DNA of 64,000 nt from Mesaphorura yosii (lineage: Eukaryota; Arthropoda; Collembola; Poduromorpha; Tullbergiidae), in the NCBI GenBank assembly GCA_009869945.1, contig WIXG01000075.1, forward strand, positions 62,001 through 126,000. Reading direction: 5' to 3'. Below, one piece after another: positions 39,101-52,649 of the stretch. How positions within the stretch are numbered: the first letter of the stretch is position 1; each line of letters opens with the position of its first letter. Both the position numbers and the translations under genes were made by a program. The notes under the pieces were generated by a model. It worked only from the letters and a program-made list of their open reading frames with translations. It ran no database searches and had not been told where the DNA came from.

Positions 39101-40882
39101 TCATATCAGCCTTTTTGCAGCTGCGCAGCACTCGATCAAATGGGATATGGACTCATACGAAAAATTGAAAACATCCTAACTATGGATTGTAATCGTGCTC
39201 GTTAAATTTTTATGAAAAATTGAAGCGATGTTCGCTGTGACGAGTCTCTTGAATTTGTCATTAAGCTTTTAGCAAGCAAACGTCAAAATAGTGCCTGCCT
39301 GCTTGAGCAAGCTACTGCCGATTGATCATTTCGAAAAGGCCGATGGTAAACCGCAGAACGAACCAGGTTCTTGGTTCAAAGTGACTTGTGTGCAGCGCAG
39401 CCGGAACCAAATCTGCAATGTATCACCCGACCTTGCAATTAAGTTCTTCAACCCCGAATTTACATACAAAAATAATAACATAAAGTACGGGATTAGTAAA
39501 AGTGCACCGCTGCTGCTGTGGCTGCTTGAGTCAGCTTGAAATGGAATTCCCATTAAAAGAAAATGCAGAACTAAACATGCAAGTGCAAGCGGGCATTGTA
39601 ATTGAAACAGTGCAAGTTGTAGAGCTGAAGGGCTTTCGGAAGGATTTACCTGTAATTTAGACTTATGCTAGCTTAAACCTGGAAGGAGAGACTTGGCTTG
39701 AGTGCGGGTAATAAAAATTAATGGGCAAAGGCAATAGCAATGCGGCAAAACAGTAAAGGCAAGTCCAGACGCATTATAAACTGGTCGCTGGTCCTGTCCT
39801 TTGACAATAACTCTCAGGATAAACTTTCTCGGAAAAGAATCCATTACAACCCATTCTTGGGCAGGGACAGGCACTTCAGAACAGAGGACAAAGGAGAATT
39901 TATTGTGAGTCTAAATGGAGATGCGGATGCAGATGCACATGCGAGAGACGAGTATTCATTCATATGCGGAAGATTCTATAAATAATAGGGATTTAAACAG
40001 CGGGCAAACATCGTAAGCCGATTTAAGGAAAAAGTGGAAGCACTCAGCTTCAAGTCGAAGCCGAATATTTCTCTGTGTATAAATGGCTATGGCGTCACGT
40101 ATCCGATGTGTTCGCTTGCGCATTTGACAATTTGTGCATTGCATTGCAGCGGATTATCATTATTTACGGATCTTGCATAGAATTCAACTTGTAGTATGAT
40201 TGCTGCACTGGAGTGAGCACCGGCTTCGGCTTCTCTCATGTCAAAAACTAAGTCGAGACAAAGAGTCACGAGTTAATTGGCAAACTGGCGAGAATTAGTC
40301 ACCACTTATGGTAATCTACTTTCTAAAAAGAATCGTGTTTGAGCCCTCGACATAAGCTTCGTAAATTTGAGAAACACGAAGAAACATGAAATGGGTTGAA
40401 GGCTTGATACTTCCTATTCCTTGCACTTCCTATCGCTGCAGCGCAGATATGGTCGCATGCATGATTTTTTATACACGCCTGCTCTGTACCATCAACCACG
40501 AGAGTCAGTTGTAAAACTTTGGGGTGTGTAATTAAAGCTTCGTACTGTACGATTAAGGGACTCAGTTCAACCTTGAGAGACAGAAAAATGAGGACGAGTA
40601 CGAGAGTTGGAGGTAGAGAAGAAATCGAAATCACGGTGAGTGATTGAGTGAAACTGATGCAGGTTGGAGGTGGTCAGCAAGAACAAAGAGGTACCTTGTC
40701 CGGCTGCCACTTCTGTAATCGTTGTCGTGCCACCATCCTGGGGCTCCTGCGGTTTGCAACAAGTGGTAGCATGTGGCCGTGCCAAAGAGGAAGCTGCACT
40801 AGCTCCTCAACATTAATTTTAAAAATAAATAACTCATCCTTACTTTAAAGCGAGAAGTGTGCCCCTGCCAGAGGTCACAACT

Positions 40883-40912
40883 CCCAGCCCTAGGCTGGGC
40901 TAGCTTCGCTAG
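40883..40912. repeat. Two adjacent perfect short inverted repeats (twin hairpin)
   Basis: CCCAGCC-CTA-GGCTGGG (40883-40899) is followed with no spacer by CTAGC-TTC-GCTAG (40900-40912). AGAGG just upstream and CCTCT just downstream could close a three-way junction. Confidence 0.7.
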
Positions 40913-42322
40913 TCCTCTTCAAATCAATGCATGTGCATACATCCCGGCGCCTTTCTCATTATTCGTGCCCTGTGGTGTATACTACTCTCATGGAAAAGGT
41001 GTCAATGGCAGTAAACAGACAGCGAGATGGTAATGGTAATGATGACTTTTACGAGTACAACTTCCGTTGTCATAAATCATGTACCACACCACAACTGCAG
41101 ATCACAGCACAAAAAGGAAGTGGAAGTTGGTTTGGTGCTACCTAAGAACAAATACACAACCTCAAACGCGTACGCGTACGTGGGTGGTTCACACGGGCAA
41201 GTTCGCGACGCACACGCACGTAAATTAATTTCCAGTGACTGGATGCGCGTGCCGGGTTCAATTTCAAGTTAAGAATCGCGAAAAACAGGCGAAAACAACG
41301 AAGGCACCATCATTAGCTAAGCCAACCTGGCAAAAGAAACGAGACGACCCAAAAAGTCAGAGAACCACAAATTCAACAATGACAATCTTGGCTTTGGCTT
41401 TGGTTTTCACAGAAAACTTCCCCAAATCATCAATCTTGTGGAGACTCATTGAAAGACATTCTCCAGGACAATTTCAAGCGAGCAGGGAGCGAACAAAAGA
41501 AACTTAGTTGAAGAGTGTAACAAGTACAAGTGTTCAGCGAACAACGATTCGATTCGATCAATCTTTTTTACACGGAGCAATTCCAGCGAAGAGCAGCAAA
41601 AACATACGAAAAGGCCAGACATATTTGCTTTTAATGGATGACAGTTTGACTTTGACTTTGAACCCTTGCCTTGCTTCGAAAACTGAAAATGAGATTTCGA
41701 TCGCGAGCAGGAGATTACAAGATGTTAATGTGCCCGCCTCACGCCTTGCATTGAGTTAAAGAGTTAATTTCCCGTCCCGTCCCGTTCTTTGATGCGGTTG
41801 CTCCGGAAAATTATGATTTCAACCCCATTACCATGTAAAATGTAAAATTGGTGGTAATTATAGCTGGCGGAGCTCGGCGTGAGTCACTCAACGCATGCTC
41901 ACTCAGTGTCATTGTTTGTAATGGGCAAAAGTTAATCATGGGCATTTCCTGGAAAAATGGAAATAATACGAAAAGTTTCCCATTTCTTATTATTCAGTCT
42001 ACCCGTACTCGCGAACACTCTCAGCCTGCCTCTACGGCTCACCCTCCTGGCTCGTTCATCACAAAAACAAACTCATCAATCAAAAAGGCTGTTTTGTTCT
42101 TGTTCTCGTTCTTGGCCTATGGTCCCAGTCTCAAAATTTTAGTTCAATTAAAAATGTCGCATTTTACTTCGATGATACAGTTTTACGGATTTTAAGAAAA
42201 TACACTCGTCAATCACTTCAGAGTGTAATGTAAAAATGAAACGGGATGGCTAGCTTTTGATGTTCTGGCTTGAGTATTCCAAAACGAAATCTATGAAGCG
42301 GCGGCGGTGGTGGTTCAACAGT

Positions 42323-43963
42323 CTACACTTTTAATAAATTCGCAATCAGCTGCTGCTCATTCTTTTCAATAATTCCGTTCCCGTTCTTGTCCATCATCAT
42401 CACCATTGTATCGACGTCAGTCTGCTGACCGATTCTCTGTTGAACTACGCTGGCAACCTGGGCCAAGTCTTCCTGTGTACGTATATAAATTAATGTGATT
42501 GATTTTACGCTGTGTCCAAACTTAACGTCTTCAACCTGTTGCTATCTTACTCTGGTAAGTGCTCCATCTTGACCAGACGGTACTGGCATGAATTGTGACA
42601 GTGGTTCCATTTGTGCACCTTGGAATACTTTATCGATTTCAAGATACGAGATCTTCCCGTCTAGGTCTTCGTCAAAGAGATCGAAAATATCGTCCATGTC
42701 AACCACGTCCTCGTTGTCGTCGGTGGTCAAGACTAAACCATTTGCGGAGGCGGATAACTCATCCTGGAGAACGGAGATAAGTTGGCTAACGAAAATATAA
42801 GATCGGAGCACAATAATTTCCACATTTTACCATTGATAAGAACCCGTCCCGATTCACGTCACCAGCCTTCAGCTGTTCTGCAAATGGCTGCGCGTTCACG
42901 TCCGGCAGATTCAGGTCTCTGAAGCAAATGTGCATGGTGCAAGTCGGTACCAGCAAAAATTCGAACCACGACAGCTGGCCGTTGTGATTGATGTCAATTT
43001 TGTTGAAGTACTCGTTCGCGTCAGACTGCCGAAGACTTCCGCCTTTTTTTGTCTCCATCACATAAAATTCTCTGTTGTTCAGGCTAAAATTGGCGTCCGT
43101 ATCTCCCTCGATGAAAAGACCGACGAGCAAGCCTAACGTTAGGAATATGCCCGGGTCTGGCGGCAAGAAGTATTTCAGGGTCAAAAGCGGACAGAAAAAT
43201 TTGGCCAGAATTCCTTCACTGGCAGGGGCCTCAAATACTTGCTCATTTATCGTCGCGATTTTTCCCACAGCCACATATGACATGTCGTCGCCCAGCGTCC
43301 GAGCCGCAACGATTCTAAGTGCTGATTCTCTAATCAGATAATTGACCAACTCATTCTGCCGAAAGAAAAGTTGTAGGCCTTCACGCAGTCAGTCAGTGGA
43401 GGCAGCTTGGACTTGAACGTTACCTCGCAGTACTTTGAATTGACGAAACCAACTTCATCAAGACAGACTGTTACATTTCTCTCGATCCGCTCCAGCTCCA
43501 GACTTTTGACACGCTTGCTCTCGTACAAATTATAAAGCTGATCCCAGTACAAGTCTACATAGCTGGCAACCCAGCCCCACTCCGAGGAAGCTCCGAATTC
43601 GACATCAATCACATTGAAGACAACTTTTTTGAATTTGTCCTTCAAGAAATGCAATGCAATAGCTTTAGCGTGTCGGCTCAAAACTCTCCGGGCTTCGGAC
43701 GCGTTTACCGTTACCTTTACGAAGGATTGCAGCTGGATAGCCCGAACACTGTCTGAATCTTTGGCTTGCTGCTGCTGCGGCTGCTGTTGGACCGCGCCAG
43801 GAATAAATTTATTCGTAAATCGTGCTGTGCCACTGCCTCTGCCCCTTACTGGAACTGATACGGAGGCTCGAGCGCAAGTCACTAAGCAACTGAGACCAAG
43901 ACCAAGACTGATTAATGTTAAGCCTGCATTTAGCTTTGCCCTGACTTTGTAATTAACTGACAT
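42323..43963 (-). CDS. Secreted EF-hand calcium-binding protein (475 residues)
   Basis: Minus-strand exons 43963-43424, 43355-42831, 42763-42551 and 42472-42323 join in phase 0 to 475 residues plus TAG. A hydrophobic stretch at about residues 12-30 (LNAGLTLISLGLGLSCLV) is a likely signal peptide. A Gln-rich linker and an unrecognised N-terminal domain (about 75-255) follow. The C-terminal half has EF-hand loops at 265-276 (degenerate, DTDANFSLNNRE), 301-312 (DINHNGQLSWFE), 346-357 (DVNRDGFLSMDE, split by an intron), 386-397 (DEDLDGKISYLE) and 454-465 (DKNGNGIIEKNE). The intact loop across the exon 2-3 junction fixes that acceptor. It probably binds Ca2+ in the secretory pathway or outside the cell. 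I do not recognise the family as a whole, and a lineage-specific protein is possible. An acceptor-like site at 43990 suggests a separate 5' UTR exon. Confidence 0.85.
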
Positions 43964-45006
43964 TGTATCAAAAGCTCAGTGTAGACGAGACTGGAAACAT
44001 AATCATTTCATGCAATGAAAGTCATGGATTGACGGACATCAATGGATTCTATTAATAACTTCATGAATTACAGTCATACTGATTGTGTAATACAATGCTT
44101 ATCATCACCTTGTACGCTACGCGACGTGGTTTTGATATCAGTTATATTTGAACTTGGCATGACATGAATTCACAGGCGAAATCAACCTTGACTGCATTTC
44201 CTTATCAATTCTCAAAGCTCACTCATCGGATTTTATTCAAATTGGTGAACACGTCAGCCTTGCCTTGCCTTCCGTCTTGTGTCAATATTCACAAACAAAC
44301 CACAATCAATCAGCTTCACTCAACCGTTTACCACCAGCCTCAAAGCTTATTTGTCGAGCACAGGCCGCCAGGCCATTAAAGCAGGGTGGAGGAGCCAAAC
44401 GCCAAATGCTAAAGGCATTGAAACCGAAACCCGGTGAAGCCTTTCGGCTTCGGCATTCTCTTTCATCTCAAATTAAATTATGACTACCCATTCAAGTCGA
44501 ACTCTCAGGAAAATGATTCATAACTTAAGCGAGAGCCGGGTTCGGGTTCAAAGAAAGGAGAAACAGAGCTCTTTGATTTATTCCGGTCCGGTGAAGGAGA
44601 CGAGATTGACCAAAGAGACTTCCATGCATTCTCAAGAAGATCCTTTGACTTTGAATGCTGCACTTGCGGGTCGCGACTAGATGACGACGACGACGAAATC
44701 TCCACTTTTATGAAAACGTGCTGTATTCGTTACAAAAGCTGGCACTGTTTAAATAAAAACGCCAGCCATAAGCCCGCTTTCAAGAAATCAGCTTATTTTG
44801 CCTATTTTTAGAAGAATTCTTGTATACATTTTAATATTTCCAGTTAAATATGAAACAAAGTCTCTTTAAGAGGTTCTTATGTGATCTTAGAATTTTTTGT
44901 TGTTTATTTACGTACCAGAACGTTCATTCATTCTCGAGCATGCATTTCAATGCGTTGCATGCAAGATGAAAGAAGCTTGTTAAAAGAGTGCAGCACACGA
45001 ATGCTA

Positions 45007-45024
45007 ATAAGAGGTTCCTCTTAT
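45007..45024. repeat. Perfect 8-bp inverted repeat
   Basis: ATAAGAGG-TT-CCTCTTAT, a perfect hairpin with a two-base loop in non-coding DNA. Confidence 0.7.
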
Positions 45025-48000
45025 CAGTCAAGTCTAGAGTAAATATACCGTCAATTCACGTGAAGTGAAATGAAGAGCGTCTTTCACAATTCACAATCGT
45101 TCCAAGTTTTGATCTAAAAATTGCATGGAGTTGCCGCTTGAGTGTGAGACCATTCAAAAAATTTTGAATTCCTCTCTTAATGTTAAACACCTAACAGTTT
45201 TGTGACTGGCGGTTGGACGAAAATTCCACACTACAAATTCTATGCGCTGATAATTTGCCAGTTATAAAATCCGCCCGGCCGGTGGAATTTGCCAGGTGAA
45301 CGCAATGCCAGAACATAGGCCCGGAAAACTATGGCCTCTGATTATCATGTCGAATTCGAAAACAAGACAAGACACTAATTAAGTAATTATCCAACCCAAA
45401 TTACAGGCTTGAACGGGCCGTAATTCTAGTACTGTACAGTGCCGGTGCTCGGTACTCTAATTTTGAATTATAAATTATTTCGACAATTGCATTGTTGCCC
45501 ATATTATCAAAGCGATGAGTGAACCAGAAACTTCAAATTGTACCACTACAAGGGCTTGGCACTTATCCATTGTGAGATACATGCAATTGTAATTTTGTAA
45601 TCCAGTCGCAGCCCGCGGATTAGAGCACTGAAGCACGTAATCACATCATATAATTTCACAATTCAGCACTCAATTTTGAACCTGGCCCAGGAGCAACACA
45701 GCAAGAGCGCAGGCCGTTAAACTCTTTCGCCTGCCTTCGCGTTCGGAGCATTCGAGCTTTCCCACACAAGGAACATGAACTTATGGCCCAAATTCCAGTA
45801 GTTAATTGAAATGAAGGAGAAGATGACGATAAAGACTATGAAGATGATCTCCGGGGCGCAGTAGCATATTATTATGAGGATTTTTTTTACTTTTCACGTC
45901 GTCCAGAATCGTGTTCATATGCTTCGTGGTCCAAAGCACTGGAAAGACAACAGCCGAGCTGAACCCTTCGATTACATTCACTGATAAGAATAGACATAAA
46001 ATGGGAGCCAAGCCAAGCCAAGATTCACTGTTTCACTGTTCACTGTTTACCTGTCCATTGTTGTTTCCTTTTGGCTCATACAACTACAATCCGACCTCGC
46101 CCTTAAGTAGTCGTTCGTTCGTGGTACTTGTGAACAACAATAACAATGCTACAAAGCAGTATTTAAGATTGTTACTTCCATCATCACTTCGCTCGGTCTC
46201 GTCACGTCAATTCCTCTTACCCTGTAATTCTAAAATAGGAGATTCTGCCTGTTTTTATTGATGTGCAAAGGTGGAGCCCGTGTTTTATGCTCATTATTCA
46301 CCAGAAACACGAAACAAGACGATAAAAGCAGTCGTAACGAGAACGCCTTCAAAATAAAATGTTTGGACTTTTGGCATGTCAAAAGTCAAGTCAATATTTG
46401 TGCAGTTTTTACGATGCAACTCGTAAATGCAAGAGCTGGTGCTATAATAATGCTCAAGGTGCATGTAACACATGTAATGTCAATTACCATTATCGAAAGA
46501 CGAAACACAAACCCAAGGAGAGACAACAGCAGAGATAATTTATGACCACTCATAAATTATGAATGAAATGTAGAAATGCAGAAAAAAAATGTAGAAAGTT
46601 GAAATGTTGGGGCAGAGATCTAAACTCGAATCTGCATTGCAATGTGTAAAATTGAAATCTTCGTTCGGAAGTCTGAGTCTCGATGCTAATTGGCAATATC
46701 TGATCTCATTCGGTAATTTATGCTGACAGAATCTTTCGAGTTTCAACTCGAGGTACTTCGAATCGCCAACAAGCGTTATGATTTATGAATAATGATGCGA
46801 AAATATTTGCCATTTGCAAATTTTTGCATTTGGGTTCAGGAAACGTAAAAATTATGTACGAACGGGGAGAACACGTCCAGTCCACAGAGGCTCAAGACAG
46901 AATCCCTTTGGAGACGTGCAATTACAATTTGTACTCAAGAAATTGAAAACATGACCACGACATGGGACGAGACGCGATTCGTGGGCCATAAAACAATGTC
47001 ATAAATGCAACTGCACTACGATGCTCTCGCCTTCGCTCACAGGCTCTGTGGAGTATTCCGGGTCCAGTAGCAATGATAATGTTGCTCTAATGACCTCAAC
47101 AAGTTTGCATCTTGCGTCCTTGCGCTTTCCACATTTTCCCGCGTCTTACGTCTGGATATCATTTCCTTATTGCTCGTTTGCTTGCTTGCTTGCCTGCCGT
47201 CTTGAATAATTTCCACAATTTCTCTCCCGGGACTCACTTAAGATGGGCTAAATGGAGTCAAGTCGAGACTTTGTACCACATCGCACTCGCACTAAAAGCT
47301 AAAACAAGCGTGGCGGTGGCAGTGGCGGAGCGGCGATTAGGGAATCATAAAAATGTATGTCATATCATCGTAATGGCAAATGGTTCCGTTTACATGCGCC
47401 TTAACTCGTTTACTCCAGAAAGCATCGTCATTTCAATTTAGCGTACTTTTAAAGACAATCTTCTTGCTCATACTCGTGTGTTCATGTTCAGTGCAAGATA
47501 AGGCCAGGCAAGCCAGGCGGTAGACACTTCGTTTTCCAGTTTACTTTTTCACTCCAGGAGCAGGAACAACAAATAGCCAAGATAAAACTAAAAGCGAGTT
47601 GGTCGGGCCGGTAGTTGGTTGGGCTCTGGACCGTGTTTGTGTTTGAGTTTGAGTGAAAAAGGAAATTAGCTTGTCACCCTTTAAGCCAAATGCCAAATAG
47701 GAGCGACAAGAACAAGAACGAGATTTCGAGAACGAGACGGGTTGGGACTGCCGAGTTTCCCTTCAGCAACAGCGTCAGCTCGTCTTGACTTTGCGTTGGG
47801 TCGGAGAATCTGTAGTTATGATGATACAACGTGTGACACACAACATAACACACATAAAGAAAATCTTCCCTGCCTGGTGCATTATTATCTCATTTGATGG
47901 TTTGTGTCTCACCCTTCCTTTCCGTTCCTTTCCTCTCTTTCTCACTTTCATCATCTCATCTCTTCAAGATGACGGTGACGCTGACGCTGATGGAAATGAA

Positions 48001-48865
48001 CTGAATTGAGGAAATCGTTGTGCCGGTTGGGTACATTGAAAAATATGAACGCTGGGTACTTCAACTGCAAGGGTGAGACTGAGACTGTATTAAATTCACG
48101 TCTCGTATCGTCTTGCATATAAATTTCAAGTACACTGATCATTGATCGCCGCGTGAGGATGCGGCCGGGAATAGCGTTAAATTATTCCAATAAATTATGA
48201 TGATGAAATGGATATGATTCACGATGAGTCGCAGTCGCAGCAAGGAAGAGAATCTTCAAGAAAGCGCAGCGCAGGGATTCAGCCACAAGGCTCTTATCTC
48301 TAAATTCGACTTCCTACTTGAAAATGATACCTTTTCACGGCGTGGCTGCGCTAAAGTGAAGAAATTTCCCGGAGGCTGCTAACTAGAATGGGGTTGGCTT
48401 TATTTAACTTGTATGAAGTTTCTCGCACATATGAAGATACGGTGTACGAAGATGATGAGCACAGATATTCTATCATACAGTCTAGTCTATTGTGGTAACC
48501 TGATACGAGTTACAAGAATACGAAGCACGCACACGTACGAAATCGAAGATTTCAATATCATCCCGAACTGCCGTTTCCACTGGTATGACACTGGCATTGA
48601 ATTGTGATGCGATGATGTAATATTATGTAAAGGAACGAACAACGAACCACGACGATCACAAAGTAAATAAGCTCTGCAAGCAATGCATCTTATCAACACC
48701 CTACGGATACGAATGAATGAAACGACACGATACGGCAATGCAAGCAAAACACTGCTAGCATTACAATGCGCTGATGAGGAGATGACAATGACAACGACAA
48801 TGATGGTGGTGCGGGTATCGCGTACGCTGTAATTAAAGGAAATACTTGAGAACAGTCAACGAGTC

Positions 48866-48892
48866 CAGTCAAGTCAAGTCAAGTCAAGTCAA
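48866..48892. repeat. Microsatellite (AAGTC)n
   Basis: Four perfect copies of AAGTC plus partial flanking copies. Confidence 0.85.
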
Positions 48893-48994
48893 TAGTGGCT
48901 CTTCAGTTTCGAAATGAGACACTGACAATGACAAAGGCAACGAAAACGATGCTGGTCGTCACGTTCCGGAAATGCAAGCCAGGCCTGAGATAAG

Positions 48995-49013
48995 GGCGGC
49001 GGCCGCCGCGGCC
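48995..49013. repeat. GC-only palindromic block
   Basis: Nineteen G/C bases including the perfect palindrome GGCGGCCGCC (48998-49007, a NotI site), standing out from AT-richer surroundings. Confidence 0.75.
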
Positions 49014-52000
49014 AGCCAAACGCCAAAATTCACGAAACGAAATTACATGCGATAAACTCCGTCCGTCTTTTGGCTACTTGCTCATTATTCTATTAGCATT
49101 AGCATTATGAGTAACTGAAGCATGAATTTCAATTGAGAAGCTGGCTGAAGTTAAAATGGGTGGAGACGTTTAAGAACGCCAGTTGCCAGTTGCAAGTCAA
49201 CTCGTCGTCAGTTTCAATTCAAATTGAAAATGAAAATTCAATTCTCGTAGGACTTGTATGGCAAAAATAGAACAAAAAGAGATTCATGTCCATAAACGTA
49301 CGCTGAAAGCTGGGCTGCCGTGTCATACACTGGCTCATGAATGTAAATGAATGGAGATGCACAATGCAGAGAACATTTATGGAACAATGATCCTATTCAG
49401 TCGGGACTTGAGTTGACTTCACTTCATTTACATAAAATATAATTTATTCCCACAAAGATGACAAAATAATTGAAGAATAAGCTCGGGATCTTTTCTGTCT
49501 TTGTGCTTGAGTGCAGTTTTTGTCTTTAAATCACATCTTGTCCCGTCGTGGTCCGTGGTTTTCTGGCTTTGTGAGGATTTCAGTCAAGACGCACATTATG
49601 CAAGTCGCGGTCGCAAGTAGAGCTTATTATGTCATTCAGGGCACAAATGTTTGGATTTCGTACTGCTAAATCCCGTTCAAAGCCAAAGCCGAGTTTACCA
49701 GACAGAAATGTCACAATCATCATCCCTCTTTCGTTGCTCTTGCTCCATGTTGAACATGTCACACAAATGCAATCTCATCCGAGTTGAGCCCGACCCAAGC
49801 CAGGTTTTCAATGCAAAAAGCAAAAAGCCCTGACAGGATAGACCCGGCAGACCGAAGGCTGTTGTATTTTCTCTATACTATTTTCTTATAATTTCTGTGC
49901 CATGCTCACATTGCATGAATACGCAATGAGATTAACGCATTGATTATTCGTCATTCGTCTGTCTTCGTCTTCGTTCTTGAAGAAGTCAAAGAACTGGAAT
50001 CGAATTTGAAATCACGACGTAATGTTTGATTGACAGTTTGAGATTTCTGGCCACGCAAGTACAAAAACAAACGAACAAAGGAGATTACAAAGCAATCGCT
50101 GTGGCTGTGACAGTGACAATACATTTCAGCCGTGCAGTGTCTTGTTGATAGTTGATTATGTCATCAACTCATTCGTTAGAATTTCTGTTTATGTTGTACC
50201 TGCTTGCTTGCTAACAGACAGTCAAGAATTCGCAGTTTAGGTATTCCGCCTGCCTGCAAATGCAAAAATATGCTGGTTCAAGCGTGGTGACAATGCCAAA
50301 TCTGAAGCTGAATGATGAATTGGAGAGTTTGTTGATTTGATCATTTGAATTGTTTATGTAAACAGAAGAATCATATCGGAAGATCCCACAAGCAGAAGGA
50401 TGAAGTAAGGGAGAAATTCATCGTGAAAAATGACAAATAATAATATTGAAAAATCGGAAACAAATTCTGTGACCAGACCAGAAGCATCGAATTGTATTTA
50501 CAAGATCAGAGACTGAGCCTGATTTGCGATAAGTGATTTTAATGTTAATTGTTAATCACAGCAGAAAATAACCGAGAGAGGCAGCTCTTGTTATATTTTA
50601 GCATGTAGAGCACAGCATGGGAAAAGAGAACGCACCCTACGCCGTTAATAAATGAAGTAGGAAAGCTTCTTACGCTAATCTCTACTTTCAAGTTGGCTTG
50701 TTCAAAAAGATTGCACTGGTGAGCGTTAGAATCGTCCTCTCTACATCGACTTTGGCTTCTACAATTCACAGAAAACTGCAAATGTCTATATACGCCAAAA
50801 CCAGTAAAGAAGTGCAAGTTCATAAATTCAAGAAAGTGCACACAAGCTCAGTCGATCGAACCGACCTCGACAACGACGATTTTGAAACGAATTCGATATC
50901 GCACCCATTAATTATGTTCTAATCAGATAAGAACGTGCAAGAAAGTGCAGTTAGCAATACGGACGCCAGAGCGGATTTGAACTATAACCAGAATTAAAAA
51001 TACGGCGGTAAATCCTTCAGCCTGCCTAGCGCGCCCGTGCCGGGCTTTGACTTCGTTCCGCTCCGCCACAAAAACTGCAAAATATGTGCTAAGTTCCTCG
51101 TGGCTGAATAATTTATCAGCAGACTATTCTTTTTTAGTGCAAGTTTGCTTGTACGGAAACTTGATCAATAATACAAGGAATACGAACCCTGAACAATGTA
51201 CGCTACGCCGTGTTGGTGCTCCCGTACGCAGAATAAAGATATAATCATAAATCTTACCTTTTGCACACAAGAAACGCGAACGGTGAGTCGGAGACCCGGA
51301 ATCGGTGAAGCGATGTCTCACTTTGTGCTGTGGTACGCTGTTAGCTGAACCGAACTTTTATTTTTGAGCGCAGAGCACAAGACTGAAGAAAGAGCACACA
51401 ATTACAATAATGGCAATGGCGATGGCAATTCTTTTCCTATTTGTGTCCGCAGTTCACAAGTTTAAAGTTTGGTTGAAGAATCCCTTTTTCTCACATTTTC
51501 TTCGATCCACTTGAGAATTTTATAGATTTCTCGTACTCGTGTTCGTACCAAATTGCCTCCACGAGTACGCGCTTTACTTCGCAGTTTCCGGCAAAATTAT
51601 CTGAAAAAGTGCCCACTTCCTTTGCAAAAGTACACGGAGTCGTTGAAAGTTTGGTCTGGCCTGGCTTGGTTTCTTATGGTGTATGCACGTCCAGCAAATG
51701 TCAACTTTGACGACAACGATTCGCATGAATAAATACCAAAAGATCACAATTCAGTCGTCCAAGTCAAATCCCGGAAGATGATTTGATGATTATCTCCGTT
51801 CAGTGCACGCCGGTCTTTTGTTTTTGTGGTGAAAAGGGTTCACGGCTTTTGGTTCTCTTCTCAGCTCACGTTCAGCAAATCGCTTCAACGGTTTAAATCT
51901 TATGAAATTACGAGAACCCACGTTGGCGTTTTGGCGAAGGATTGTCACTTTTCGCGTCGAGGCTTCACGCGGACTTAAACCACTCAAGCGCTAAACTGCC

Positions 52001-52583
52001 AAATCTAAATTAAAAAAACACATTCCGCAAGTGTAAGCAGTAACATTAATTCTTAATGCAAGTGAAGCCGGGTGGAACATTTTTGTGGATTAAAACGAGA
52101 ATTTCTGGATTTCGGCTTTAAAGCGCCGTATTAATATTTTATAGTGTTGCGTCTCACGTCTGCGTCCGTGAGTCTTTTTATTCCGAATTCGCGTGTTTGA
52201 CAACAATAATAATTATTCACCGTAATTTTTTTTGTAGAGGCGTTTAGAATGAGACGATACAAACGCAGAAGATTCACGCAATGGCTGCCGGTTATATAAG
52301 CCGACACGGCAGCAATTAAAAATGGTATTACCATTACAAAAGCGTAACAGATAGTGTACTAAAAAGTAAAGAAGCGGTGCGTTGTGAATGGGTTCCATTT
52401 AATTAAACTTTAATTATGCATGACCTGCGAGGCCTGCGCCGGGACGAGATGCCGACCTCGACCTCATAAAGTGCGTGCCCTGTCGCGCGCGAGAGCGAGA
52501 CGTTGACATGGGGCATGACCTCACCCTACGCATGTAATTGTGGATCGAACTACGGGATCGTTACTGCTAGAATTTTGACTTAC

Positions 52584-52649
52584 TTGAGCAGTTCCAGCAG
52601 GGGAATCACGGAAGCAATTTTTAACGCAATTTTCACGTTTTGGGAACAT
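52584..52649 (-). other. Candidate start exon of an unidentified minus-strand gene
   Basis: An ATG at 52649 opens 22 codons (beginning MFPKRENCVKNCFRD) to a strong donor gtaagtcaaa, in phase 0. It cannot splice in frame to the EF-hand gene through the acceptor at 43990, because that frame stops at once. The partner exon was not found. Confidence 0.2.

Larger units (their letters stand above)
24620..42322. other. Long non-coding region, probably intergenic plus DDR 5' introns
   Basis: About 17.7 kb between the DDR start codon and the EF-hand gene. No multi-exon gene could be built on either strand. Long open frames such as 25055-25621 (plus) and 26627-27235 (minus) are within what chance allows and have no recognisable domains. 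Three exon-like segments with good splice sites (29710-29795 plus, 31114-31174 minus, 35966-36169 minus) are listed separately. Small tandem repeats and hairpins occur. No transposon open frame was seen. Confidence 0.5.

Noticed and set aside
42588..43341. Plus-strand open frames over the EF-hand gene
   Set aside because: Antisense shadows of well-supported coding exons.
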